Shown: piece after piece, positions 1-10,862 of the stretch
Layout: the number at the start of each line of letters is the position of its first letter
Position numbering within the stretch: the stretch's first letter is position 1
Origin: Sipunculus nudus
Taxonomy: Eukaryota; Annelida; Sipuncula; Golfingiida; Sipunculidae
Assembly (NCBI GenBank): GCA_026874595.1
Contig: CM049310.1
Location: 83,117,056-83,181,055, forward strand
DNA: 64,000 nt
Reading direction: 5' to 3'
Notes under the pieces: generated by a model
The model's input: only the letters and a program-made list of their open reading frames with translations
Database searches by the model: none
Told to the model about the DNA's origin: nothing
Position numbers and translations under genes: made by a program

Positions 1-1030
1 TTCTTTTTATAATGTGCATTTTGATTTTATTATACTTGACCTCGCCAGTGTCTCAAACGCTTATTGGTGAATCTAGTTGAACCTCAGACTAGCTCTAATG
101 TCTTAACGACTGGTTATGAAATCTGGGTTTTTCCTACCATCATGAATGTAACACAAGAAATCCAGAAGACTTAATAACAACAGATGACATAACGTACTAA
201 GGATAAGAATATATCCTTAAAAAATAATTTATATAATGAAGGTTAAAGTGAATTAGTTCCCATTAATGCGGGCTCTGTTTTTGCCTTCAGAGGATCTGTT
301 ATCTAATAGAAACTGAAATAAAAGACCAGAAATCCTTATGTAGGGCGAAACTTTTCAGATATAGCGAGATCATAAATATTGCATTATATGTAGCCCTTTA
401 TATAAAGATATCTCATATTTTGTTGTATTACCAGTTTTAATATTTAGGAGTTAAGGCATTATATAATTCAGAAGCCGTTTAAATGCATAACAAACCAATC
501 GAAGAACTCGACTCAATTGACTCTTCCTTCATGCGTCACCGTCATTCTATTTATTCATTATTTATTTATTACAACATCTTCCAGGGTAGCCTTTATCAGG
601 CAAAAATACAATGTCCAACAGATCCCGTAAACTAAAACGACATAATACATTCATTTAATATAAAAAGAAAAAGCAGTGAGGTAAGCACAGCGAAAGTAGA
701 TGTATAAATATAAAGTGGAGTAATGTAGTGAACAGTATGAAGCAGAGTTGCTAAATACATAAAAAGATGTTTGGTTAAAAACGTAAATAAAGCACCATAG
801 CGTACAACTGAAGAATTTAGGACGTAAAAGCCTGAATAAGTGCGCATAAATACGGTAATGAAAAAGTCAGATGACGCTTATATTTTATAATGATTTAACT
901 TTACAAGTAAAAAATGATAGGAAATTAGAAAATAAAAGGAAATTATGTAAGAAAATATGAGCGAGGGTCTTAAGAGTTTCCAGCAGATACCTACAACGTC
1001 TATATCAGGACAAGTATAAGACGCTCCATC
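1..1030. other. no gene recognised
   Basis: AT-rich sequence in which both strands are broken by stops. I see no splice-flanked coding exon, RNA gene or repeat here. Confidence 0.5.
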
Positions 1031-1036
1031 TTATTC

Positions 1037-1560
1037 ATAACAATTCTGCCTCAGTTGTTTGTGTGGTTATTCTTATCATTTCTTTCTAATTCTTCCTCAG
1101 ATGTTTGTGGGGTGATCATAATCATACATTCCAATTCTACCTCAGTTGTTTATGTCGTTATTCCAATCAGTAATGCCAATTCTGCATCAGTTGTTTACTT
1201 GGTTATTCCAACTGGTCATTCCAATTCTGCCTCAGTTGTTTATGTTGTTATTCCAATCAGTAATTCCAATTCTGCATAAGTTGTTTATTTGATTATTCCA
1301 ACTGGTCATACCTATTCTGCCTCAGTTGTTTATGTCGTAACTCCAGTCAGTCTTTGCAATTCTACCTCGTGTTTATGTCGTTATTCCAGTCAGTAATTTC
1401 AATTCTGCATCAGTTGTTTATGTCGTTATTCCAGTCAGTCATTCCAATTCTACCTCTGTTGTTTATGTCTTTATTCGAATCAGTCATTCATATTATGCCT
1501 CAGTTGATTATTTGGTAATCCCAACTGCTCATTCCAGTTCTGCCTCAATGTTTATATGGT
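1037..1560 (+). repeat. 45-bp minisatellite, about 11 degenerate units
   Basis: A unit of about 45 bp recurs head to tail, beginning near CAATTCTGCCTCAGTTG and ending near TCCAATCAGTCATT. Units differ by substitutions and small indels, and the array decays after about 1560. Because 45 is a multiple of three, part of it reads as a 15-residue repeat (NSASVVYVVIPISNS) over 1055-1279. Later units contain in-frame stops, so I read it as non-coding. Confidence 0.85.
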
Positions 1561-1564
1561 AAAC

Positions 1565-3090
1565 CCAATTATTCAACCCAATTATGCTGAGTTTAACTGT
1601 TATCCCAATCAGTCATTATAATCCTAACTCATTTGTTTATGTGACTTATTTTCCTAAATTATATGTTTATTATCCGGTTGTAACAATAATTAAATTGTGG
1701 TGATTTAACCTTCATCAGAAATGATAACCCGAACTATTTGTTTATTATCTGGATGTAGTCTACATATCAATTAAACCAAATTGAACCCAAATATATGTTT
1801 ATTATCTAGTTATAGTCTTCATAATAATTAGACTGGCGTGATTAATTTGTCATCAGAAATCTCTAATTAACCAGAAGTGGTCGTTATTCGTCAACTAAGT
1901 GATCGGATTGTCTCACAAATCACGTGGCGACCATTTAAACACGCGCTCTTCGATGACCGCTAAGCTCTGGAAAGCCGTCTGCTTAAAGCAAAGTCTGAAG
2001 AAAAGAAAATCTGTTGACAAGCGTAATTACATTTTTCTGTTTTATTAGAAATTCCGTGCTTTTTCTCACGACAAATATGATGACAAATTCAAGTGATTAT
2101 GTCGGCAAGGACGTTTGGTCATATTACTTGTAAAAGCACTTAATTCCGACTTCTCCACTCGTGTATCTATAATTAGTAACAGAGTTGATAAGTTTTCAGG
2201 CGTCCGCTTAGTGCAAGCACTCCGTTAGGAAAATGTTGTTTTAATATACTCTTTAATACGATGCAACAAACACTGTAAAAATTCTAAGTTACAGGAAGTA
2301 AAGCTACTTAGGAGATGTTACTGATATGGAGTTCATTATCTTCGTGTTTAATTAAAAGAAGCAAGTTTTATTAATGCCACGGTTTAGCGTGTCTATAGGA
2401 CCACCGGTTGTAGCCGTTTGTTGATAGAAGCGCCTGCTTTTCATAATTGGTTTAAATCTCAAGCCAAGATGATTAATACCGGGGTCGGAATAAAATGTCC
2501 AAATCCTTGCAGCCGTTGCATAACGGGCCAATTTAGTTCAAAGCAATCTAGGAGTTATCGCTCGTATCATCACACTCGGTTGGAGTGCTCTGGGCTAATG
2601 TTCCATCGTTCAAGAAAGCAATGAAAATGCTGTGGTTCAGACTCAAGGTTTAAAGAAGGCGAGTCAAAATGTATAATGTTAGGATGAAATATACTGATTT
2701 TTTTTAATAATACTGCTCGGCTTTTGATAAAAGGTATGGTAGACTTTTGTCGGCTTTCGAGTGGGTCGCTTAAAAACTGAACAAGAAGAAAATCAGTGGA
2801 ACACTAAATGCATTTTAACCTAAAATATTTTTTTTTCAAGGCACCGAATTCGATAATACATATCTTTATGTGTTTTAATGGATTTATACAAGCAATGAAA
2901 GAAATACCTACTAAATGCATATACAATCCACGCGGACAAAGAAAAGAAAAAACTCAGAAAACACAAACTTACCCCATAACAGTCAAGATTTAAATAATTA
3001 CGACTCAATAAGTACGCCGTTACTGTCTATAACGTTAGTATTTTAAATTTAATTTGAAGACATATCCCTATTTTCTATATGTAAATGTAC
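1565..3090. other. no gene recognised
   Basis: Short random-looking open frames only. No family resemblance, no exon with both splice sites, and no repeat beyond A/T runs. Confidence 0.45.
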
Positions 3091-3094
3091 TTTT

Positions 3095-3649
3095 TGTTAC
3101 AGTTGCCCTTTTTATTGTGTGACACGGGCGTAACTCGTGTCGTTGTTGCACTCTAAGTGAGAACAGCAGAGAAGATTCCAGCGGACGCAGAAGCGTGTGT
3201 CAGATTCTAGGACCTTATCCGACTAATGCGGCAATTATAGATTTAAAGACTTTCTCCTGGATTTAATGCATTTGGACTTCAGTTTACTTTCTGGAGAGTT
3301 GCAAGAGCTTTGCACTGGATTGTAATTCTCCGAGAGTTTTCATTTAAAGGACTTATCGTTGTGATGGTGCTGGTATCCAGGTAATGTGCACATTATTTTC
3401 TATGTGATTGTATTGACTTGTTGCTGTACCACTGTTTTACTGTATAATTATGTTTATTTGGTGTATTGTAATGTTAGGGTTGTTTTAAGAATAAATTATG
3501 GTTATTTGTTAACAAAAAAAACACTGACTTCTTTTTTCATTCCCCTAGACATTTCACGCTGCCTAGTGTTACAGAATCTGATTTTATTTATCTCCGTTAC
3601 AAAATTTTTGTTCATCACGCATACGTGATCTGTTTATACTGGGTTCCGT

Positions 3650-3653
<4 letters not shown>
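3095..3653 (+). mobile_element. LTR-like sequence (solo LTR, U3-deleted copy)
   Basis: The segment starts TGTTACAG and ends CCGTAACA, that is TG...CA within a 6-bp inverted TGTTAC/GTAACA, as LTRs do. It is closely related to the reverse complement of 3892-4709 along nearly its whole length. It lacks a block of about 260 bp that the partner has just after the shared GACACGGGCGTAACTC stretch, and that block carries the TATA box. An AATAAA lies within 'AAGAATAAATTATGG' near 3488. No internal gag/pol follows, so it is called a solo LTR. A long terminal-inverted-repeat element is the alternative. Confidence 0.6.
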
Positions 3654-3706
<53 letters not shown>

Positions 3707-3719
3707 TATATATATATAT
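3654..3719. repeat. (AT)n microsatellite
   Basis: About 65 bp of alternating AT directly abut the right end of the LTR-like sequence and lie in the spacer between the two inverted copies. Confidence 0.95.
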
Positions 3720-3891
3720 CAATGTACTGATTACCTTAATTACTCATAAAAAATGCAGAACAGTTCTGAACTTCACAAAATGTAGTATATTGATGTTGCA
3801 ATTGAAACTTAGGGATAACTAATAACGTGAATCATATTTTGAAAAAAAATATACATACCGTATAAACTTATAAATACATGTACATGTAAAC

Positions 3892-4709
3892 TGTTACGGA
3901 ATCTAATATAAACAGATCACGTATGCGTGATGTACATAAATAATGTAATGGAGATAAAAAAAATCAGATTCTGTAACACTAGACAGCGTGAAATGTCTAG
4001 GGGAATGAAAAAAGAAGTCAGTGGTTTTTTGTTAACAAATAACCATAATCTATTCTTAAAACAACCCTAACATTACAATACACTAAATCAATGCAATTAT
4101 ACAGTAAAACAGCGGTATAACAACAAATCAATACAATCACACAGTAAAATACACAAAGTGCACAGTACCTGGATACCAACACCGTCACAACGATAAGTTC
4201 TTTAAATGTTTACTCTCGGAGAATGACAGTCCAGTGTAAAGCTCTTGTAACAATCGTGAAAGTAAACTGAAGTCCAAATGCACAAAATCCAGGAGAAAGT
4301 CTGAAGAAAATCTATAATTGCCGCACTCGTCGGATAAGGTCCCAGAAACTGACACACACGCTTCTGCGTCCGCTGGAAATCTTCTCTGTTGCTCTCTCTC
4401 GGCTCTAAAACACAGCCCCTTTATACACTCTTCACCCCAAGCCGAGAATTTTCCACTTCTCGAACAGTCTAAAAGATCTTGCACAACACAGTAAACACGC
4501 GCTACAGGAATCATCTAGAAGAACATCGCTGTGTGTGTCTCCACATACCAGGGTCCACTTGTCCTCAGCCAGGCGAGAAAGCCCCTAGCTAGCATGACAA
4601 CGAGAGTTCAACCAGTACGGATTAAACATAGAATGTAATACGCGGCCAGACACGAGTGCCACAACAGGAGTTACGCCCGTGTCAAATAATAAAAAGAGCG
4701 CCTGTAACA
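3892..4709 (-). mobile_element. LTR-like sequence, inverted partner with intact U3
   Basis: Read on the minus strand it begins TGTTACAG and ends CCGTAACA, the same termini as 3095-3653. It is about 818 bp against 559 bp because it keeps a block (about 4400-4660) missing from the other copy. That block includes TATAAA at 4420-4425, followed by a transcribed-type region, so the order U3-R-U5 is plausible. A 109-codon open frame (4185-4514, minus) lies wholly inside it and resembles no protein I know. The poly(A) hexamer of the partner is mutated here (AATAGA). Confidence 0.6.
4420..4425 (-). promoter_or_regulatory. TATA box inside the LTR-like sequence
   Basis: Reads GTGTATAAAGGGGCTG on the minus strand, a good TATA context in the expected U3 position of the LTR. 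It is absent from the partner copy. Confidence 0.45.
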
Positions 4710-4950
4710 ATATATATATATATATAAAACCAACGATAAAATGTATATTTTAAATCTTAATCGGCAGAGATAAGTTACACCCTTCCCGTTATAAGTTAAC
4801 GTTAAATATAATAAATTATCAATCAATCTTACCACCCGAGCCCTTATGCTCCGCCCCATTTGCCCTAATAATGCTAATGATCCCCCAAAACGCTCCTGCA
4901 CAGAAGGATTTCTATGTCTTTGGTTGTGAGAGCTGTAAATATGAAAAAAG

Positions 4951-5008
4951 TGACGTCACAAAAACGTCACAAAGGTCGGTCGCATATGAGTCACATTGAC
5001 TGACGTCA
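4951..5008. promoter_or_regulatory. cluster of CRE-type sites
   Basis: Two perfect TGACGTCA palindromes (4951-4958 and 5001-5008) flank a half-site AACGTCAC (about 4962-4969). This arrangement is typical of CREB/ATF binding. No gene start is visible nearby, so function is unproven. Confidence 0.35.
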
Positions 5009-5009
5009 T

Positions 5010-6490
5010 CAGCTGGAATCGGTGTATCTCTGTTCTCATGTGATGAATATCTGGTAATTACTGTAAAGTGTTTACCGCATTTGGGGTTATTTTTCTCCTA
5101 CGAATTCAGTGCAAGCTAAGACATTTTTCACTCGGCAGTCGGTAGAAATGCTCATGCAACCTTTGGTCTAGACTTTTTTTACTTTCTCCTTGGTATAAAA
5201 TGTATCCTGATAAAAAATGCTGATACGAATACTGGTACAGACTACACGTGTTCTCTTCGAGAGAGTCGCCCAAATTATAAGTTTGTGCTTGTCAGGTATT
5301 TGACTGTTTACACTGCCATCGGGAACTTGATTTGTTGCTCACAACTGCTCTGCTCATGATTATTCATTGAATGAATATGCGATAAAGGTCACATAGAGTT
5401 CATTGTTAGGTCAATTCTTATTCAAAAGTTATCACATATTCAACCAGCATGACATGCCATAAAAATATGTAGACATTATCAGTTTATGCAATGGTAACAA
5501 AGTTACTGTCTTATTTTTTTTTCTTTTCCGCGCGTCAAAACTGAACGCAGGTAATGTCAAGATAAGAATCATCCGTGACAAAGTCTAATATACTCCTATC
5601 GGAGTTAGTAAGAATAATTGTGTTTACGCCTCTGCCGTCCTTTTAGCTCGATCTATGTAGGTGTTATGAAAGGCTGTACAGAAAGCGATAGAGAGAAACC
5701 AATAGGCGAGTGCCAACCCTGAACCCTGCCGAACCAACTCTTAATCTGTTTTATATCCCCGTATCGGCACTTTTATTGCGGATATTTCCCGCACTTTTTG
5801 TCCACAATTAACGTGTTGACGTGTCCGTAATAGAGAAACTATTTCACCAAATCCCTTGACCTTTCTCTGTCTTATCATTTTTTTTTCAGAACACAAATGT
5901 TTATTCCGACAGGAAAAGGGATATTTCATGAAACAGTAAAATCCTTTAAAAACAAAAATCCTTGGAGGATACTTCTGATTCAGCAGGGTTAGGTAAAGTA
6001 TATAGTTTATATCCAAGAAAACATAAAAAAAAACAAGGATTATCGCCATTGTGCTCAAGTGAAATTATGAGGAGAAAGAAAATTAAAAATAATGGCAAAA
6101 GAACTATATGTAGCATTAAAATTCAGTGTAGTGTTTTTACAATTGAGAGAATATGGAAAATGTTACCGTCAGTCAGATATTGAACGTTTCATTCGGTACA
6201 TATATAGAATGCGCTTTATTAGAATTTGCATTAGGTAACTCGTCAAAACCATATTTCTTTTAAATGTTATGGTACTTTGTAGTATTTTGACATTTTTAAA
6301 TATCTACATAGCTCTTTGTGACGTTCGGTGTCACTTTTCTGCATGTTCAGTTCAAGAAGAGCTCGGTAATGATAGATATTTTTCACTTTGTTACGTTACT
6401 TTGTTATGTTACTTTGTTACGTTACTATTTGGCAACTCGTCCTGTTGTTTTTCACGCAACATTTTTAACGCAAAGAGTTAATTTGACTTT
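5010..6490. other. no gene recognised
   Basis: Open frames at 5741-6058 (minus) and 6269-6581 (plus) have no family resemblance and no splice context. I treat them as chance frames. A short 'TTACTTTGTTACG' tandem run lies near 6385-6425. Confidence 0.4.
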
Positions 6491-6499
6491 ACGTGGAAT

Positions 6500-6690
6500 C
6501 TACATACATCAAAATGGTACAAGTAAAATGACTGTAACAAAAATAGATGAGGTATTGCGGGATTTATTCTTATTTAAATGAAAAACAAATACTGCTGTAT
6601 ATAGACTTTATAGGTTCTGCTGCAAATAGAGAACGTTCAAAATCAAGAAATCGCGAAATTTATGTTTCGCGAATATAAAGCCAACTACAG
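6500..6690 (+). mobile_element. partial MITE copy (CTGTGGTTG family)
   Basis: The right part matches the right half of the complete element at 50363-50817. Shared features are the GGATTTATT block, the 'AAATCGCGAAATTT' block and the terminal AAGCCAACTACAG followed by TA. The left end is not recognisable, so this is a truncated or diverged copy. Confidence 0.6.
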
Positions 6691-6699
6691 TATACGCTA

Positions 6700-9600
6700 C
6701 CTTGATCGAAAGCGAATGTAAGTCACCTCCGCGATATGTTGGGCCATATGGAGCGATGCAGCACAGAGACAAGCCAATTAACTCCATCTATATCTGTATG
6801 GGGAGCTCAATTCCTATCTCGGGAACCTTCTATCGTGGGACGGGAGGCAAAATATACAAGGACACGAAATAAGCCCTGTCACCCGAGCTCTGTGATGGAT
6901 GGCTAGACAGCCGACATGTGAGACAGCGACCCTCCGCAACCACTATGCATACCAACTAGCGACTGTATGAACCCAAAAGGGCCACCTCCGCCCTCGGTAT
7001 TTTTACGGTCACAGTCATACGCACATTTCAGAGGGTTTCTTTATATTACCGGTCTTGAATCATGAAAAGTAAATGGACTATCTCCATAAAACCAGCCTGA
7101 CACACTGGATGGCTTCCCCTGAATCAGTCCCCTGAGTCCCTCAGGAAAAGGATATGTTATGTTTTTTACTTGTCCATATATAGGTATGCGTAACTTCACA
7201 AGAAGATCCGGAGCTTATTACTTCAAGGAGCTATTTTAGTGTTTGTATCGTCAAGAAGTAGTTTGATGTTGATACCGCCACGGGGCTTTCTAAAACTCTT
7301 TACGTAGCGTATTACACACCTTTCATTGCGTCCCTCTTTATATACTGGGCTGGAAAATAAGGTGGTTAAAAATAATCCTTTCCGCGTTTATTCGCCGTTA
7401 ATAGTGTTGTGAAATAGCTGTAAGTAGGACACATCAGGACAAAGTTACTATTTTCCTGTAAGAATATTATGAACTTATTGTTATTACCCAAAAGGAATTT
7501 GTGGTAGTCAATAACATTGGTAGGCCGCATCACCACATACCTGCGTCTGTGTACTTTAATATGCGATTGTCGTGTACAGTTCATTACCTGTCACTAATGG
7601 CCGAAACATATTGCGTCATCTGCAGGACTTGGACGAAGACAATTTTTCACTAATTTCGTCAAGATAAACAAGAACAACCTCGCCCTGGAGGTGTTCCCGC
7701 GAACTTTATAAGGCTACATCTTCATTTGAGATAAGTGTCTTAAAATAAATATTCTTTTGAAGATGATTCTGTGGTAATATGGATCACACCTGACCCAGAT
7801 CTGAAGTGGGCACTGGAGCCGCGGAGAGGCATATTTTATGACACTCAATGTCGCCATAGATGAAGAGGAACGCTGGCTATTCGTGCGGGTTTAGGGGATA
7901 ACGTGGTCTGCTGCCAGAACTGGCGGGCGTGATAAGAAAACACGAGAGTCTGTCCTCTTTATTGGTAACTAATTTCATTTATGTACCGCTATAATCACAA
8001 CTGTCAGGCCCCGTTCCTGTTATAAAAACAACTTACTGAAAAGCCTTCGGTTTGGGCCAGATCCGACTTAATACCCAAAGTAAACGATGAATATGGCTCA
8101 TGAGGTGTCGTGCTCGGAAGATGGCGTCGGTAATGCGTTCTTTAGGACCAAAGTGCTGATTTATATAACAGAGAAATTGGCCCTATTAGATACTTATCAG
8201 TCTAAAGCAGTAATCTAAATACCAGTGACCGCGATACCGGCCCGGCAGCAACCGCTAAAATGTTATTTCCGCCGGCAGTGCTGCAGGCAGCCGCAGTCAA
8301 TATGGGGAGCTGCTTGATTACGGGAAGGTGGATTGTATGTTTGTAATTACAAATCATTGTGTGTATCAAAGTACACCTAATGCTCCCGTTCAAAAGCAAA
8401 CCTGGGGTACATCTTAACATTGCCGGGGATGTCTTTGACTGGAGGGCGGAGCTAAATGCCGCTAGCTTGATCAATAAGGTTTCCACAGAACGTGTCTTCT
8501 CTCCGTGATTTCTGCCCCCTCCCGCGTCCTCAGCACAAAACCAGATGGAAATAGGTAGAACATTGTCAGACGTATCTAATGAAACTGTCAATATCACCTC
8601 TAGCATTGCGCACGGCTTCGCATAACAGATCCCTTTTCTTGATCCTGCCGATATTGTAAGGATAATGCAGTACCGCTAGCCCCTTGAACTGTGGCGTTAG
8701 GGGGATGAAAGGTGGAGCAACTGTCCTATCTGTGCAAATTTAACATGTCCTTTGGCTTTTTTTTCTCACTGGGCCTGGGGCAATGCTTACTCCCCAGGCG
8801 GCGTTTCATTGCTTGTCGCTCACTTCTTTCTTAGCGAGGCGGTCCCGAATAAATGTTGCTTTAGGTCTGCCTGCAAGAGGATTTGAGCTCATACCGAAAC
8901 ATTGGCTACCGCCTCGTGTTCCATGTTAGAAAGGTCAACCAAATGCTGTTTCTTAGGTGGTCGATCTGCATTATTTTCCAGCCGCGGTTTTTCTGTCAGA
9001 CGTTTACACGTGTTCGAGGAAATTGAGATATTTCTTTTCTGTGCCTCTACTATTTTTCTTCATAAAACACGACATATAAATGAGGCCAACAAATTTCATG
9101 CGTTAGAGAGGGAAGGAAAGTAATGATTGAATGAGCGATTTTCGATGCAACGGCTCGTTACCACACTAAAGACATTTTTCACACCTTTTTTTATATTGCT
9201 CTTCCAAACTATCTCATTCCTGACCAATGGTCCGATTCTAGGCGATCTCGATTGCCTGTTCCTCACCGTCAGTTTCACAAACGTTAAAATCAATTAAATG
9301 TCTTCCAACTTTCATTATCTTTTTTTCTGCATTTGGGCGTTTAATTATATAGTTATTTAATGTAGCTCAAATCCTTGTCACCACAGATCTAAAATTATCC
9401 GGGGAAATTCAATTAACGCTTCCATAAAACCGGATATAAATGATACTTTCCTGTCGTAGATTTTATCAGGTCAATCAGTAGCCGTATACTTGGAGAATCC
9501 TTGATTACAGCACTTTTAAATAAATAAAACGTTAGATAAATAACATGTATAGACGTGTTTTCATTCATTATCGCAAGTTTTATCCCATATTGCTGAGTGG

Positions 9601-10640
9601 ACAAGTATCATGAATGTATGTTTTTATACATATTAAGAACTCATTATAAACTCGTTCATCTTCAGTGCCACTGATGGTTAATTAATTGCTATGTGTCTCA
9701 GTAATTTCCACAGAAGTACCCTACGCCCATCAATTGATAATACTATACCCTCACTCGTCCATCTGTCAGCGCTTCGATATCTTTATGGTCGTATGCGTTC
9801 CAAAGGATAGCAACACCATGTCCGAGTTATAATATAACGTTAACCCTAATTACCCTCATAGCATACACGTTTATTATCATTTATATTATGTAATACGATG
9901 AAGAGTATTCATATTGTGATAATCTATATTAGAATCCGTTGCGTGGAGATCGCAGGATACTGTTATTTGCTAAAGGACTTTACTGACGCACTAATTCATG
10001 GCCTATTAAATCAGTGAAACCAATTTCCAAGCGATTTGGTGTTTAGTGAGAGCCGCTGCTAACGACAGTAGGATCTCTCCCCGTTGATTAACGGTACATC
10101 TTGGTTAGTTTTCCTACAGCCCAAGGAGACTGCTTGTAAAACATACCGCTGGAAACCGAGTTTTAAATCATTTATGGGCCTTCATATAGTTTAAGAATTC
10201 ATAAAAATAGCTCATTTAGTTCCGATAGGCGGCGGTTAGTATATTACCTGCCGATGTTCTCGATTTGCTTCCTAGGAAGAAAATTATATACTTCGGTATT
10301 CGTGGTTCTTTAATTCTTGCAGAGTCATGAGAATGAATAGTTGACATCTGAGTCAGAAATTACCCACAAAATCAACATTTTACGAGTGTGGTCAAGACTT
10401 ATTGGGCATATACGATCAATAGAAAAATAGTCCAGACACCGAGGCATCAACGCCGTTTTATTCTGTCCAGGTGTTGTTGAATACCTGCAGCCCTGCGATC
10501 ATCACTAACTGAACATTGCTTATTTTTCCTTGCATTATTGGTTTTCAAATATAATAATGTAATCTTGCATTGGATATGTAGTAATTATCATTATAAATTC
10601 TTCATTATTTCCCTTATAATTCTTCATCAGTAATGTCTTA
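6700..10640. other. no gene recognised
   Basis: Intergenic. 7780-8860 is somewhat richer in GC and contains a 134-codon minus-strand open frame (8202-8606) with no recognisable domain, no repeats and no convincing splice sites, which I do not call as a gene. The rest is AT-rich and stop-rich. Confidence 0.4.
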
Positions 10641-10649
10641 TTGACATTA

Positions 10650-10825
10650 TATCTAGGCTACTAATGTCAGCTGTCTAAGCTAGGAATGCTATGCTTTTCT
10701 AAAGTATACGGCTAGTGATATCAATTTAATTTAATATCTAAGCTTGCCATCTCAGCTATATTCAGTAACTAGGCTAGTGACGTCAGCTTTATTTTGTTAT
10801 CTAGGATAGTCATACCTGGCATAAT
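10650..10825 (+). repeat. degenerate ~31-bp tandem repeat upstream of the beta-helix gene
   Basis: Related strings of the form TCTAGGCTAGTGAYGTCAGCT recur at about 10651, 10673, 10706, 10735, 10766 and 10798, the last four spaced about 30 bp. One copy contains TGACGTCA. The array ends about 40 bp before the first ATG of the downstream gene, so it may be part of the 5' region or a decayed minisatellite. Confidence 0.5.
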
Positions 10826-10862
10826 AATAATCTAAAATAATTAACTAGACAATCATGATTTC

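Noticed and set aside
4185-4514. 109-codon minus-strand open frame
   Set aside because: Lies entirely within the LTR-like repeat across its TATA box; the equivalent frame is broken in the partner copy.
8202-8606. 134-codon minus-strand open frame
   Set aside because: No recognisable domain, no biased amino-acid pattern and no neighbouring exons; within chance length for this GC-richer patch.
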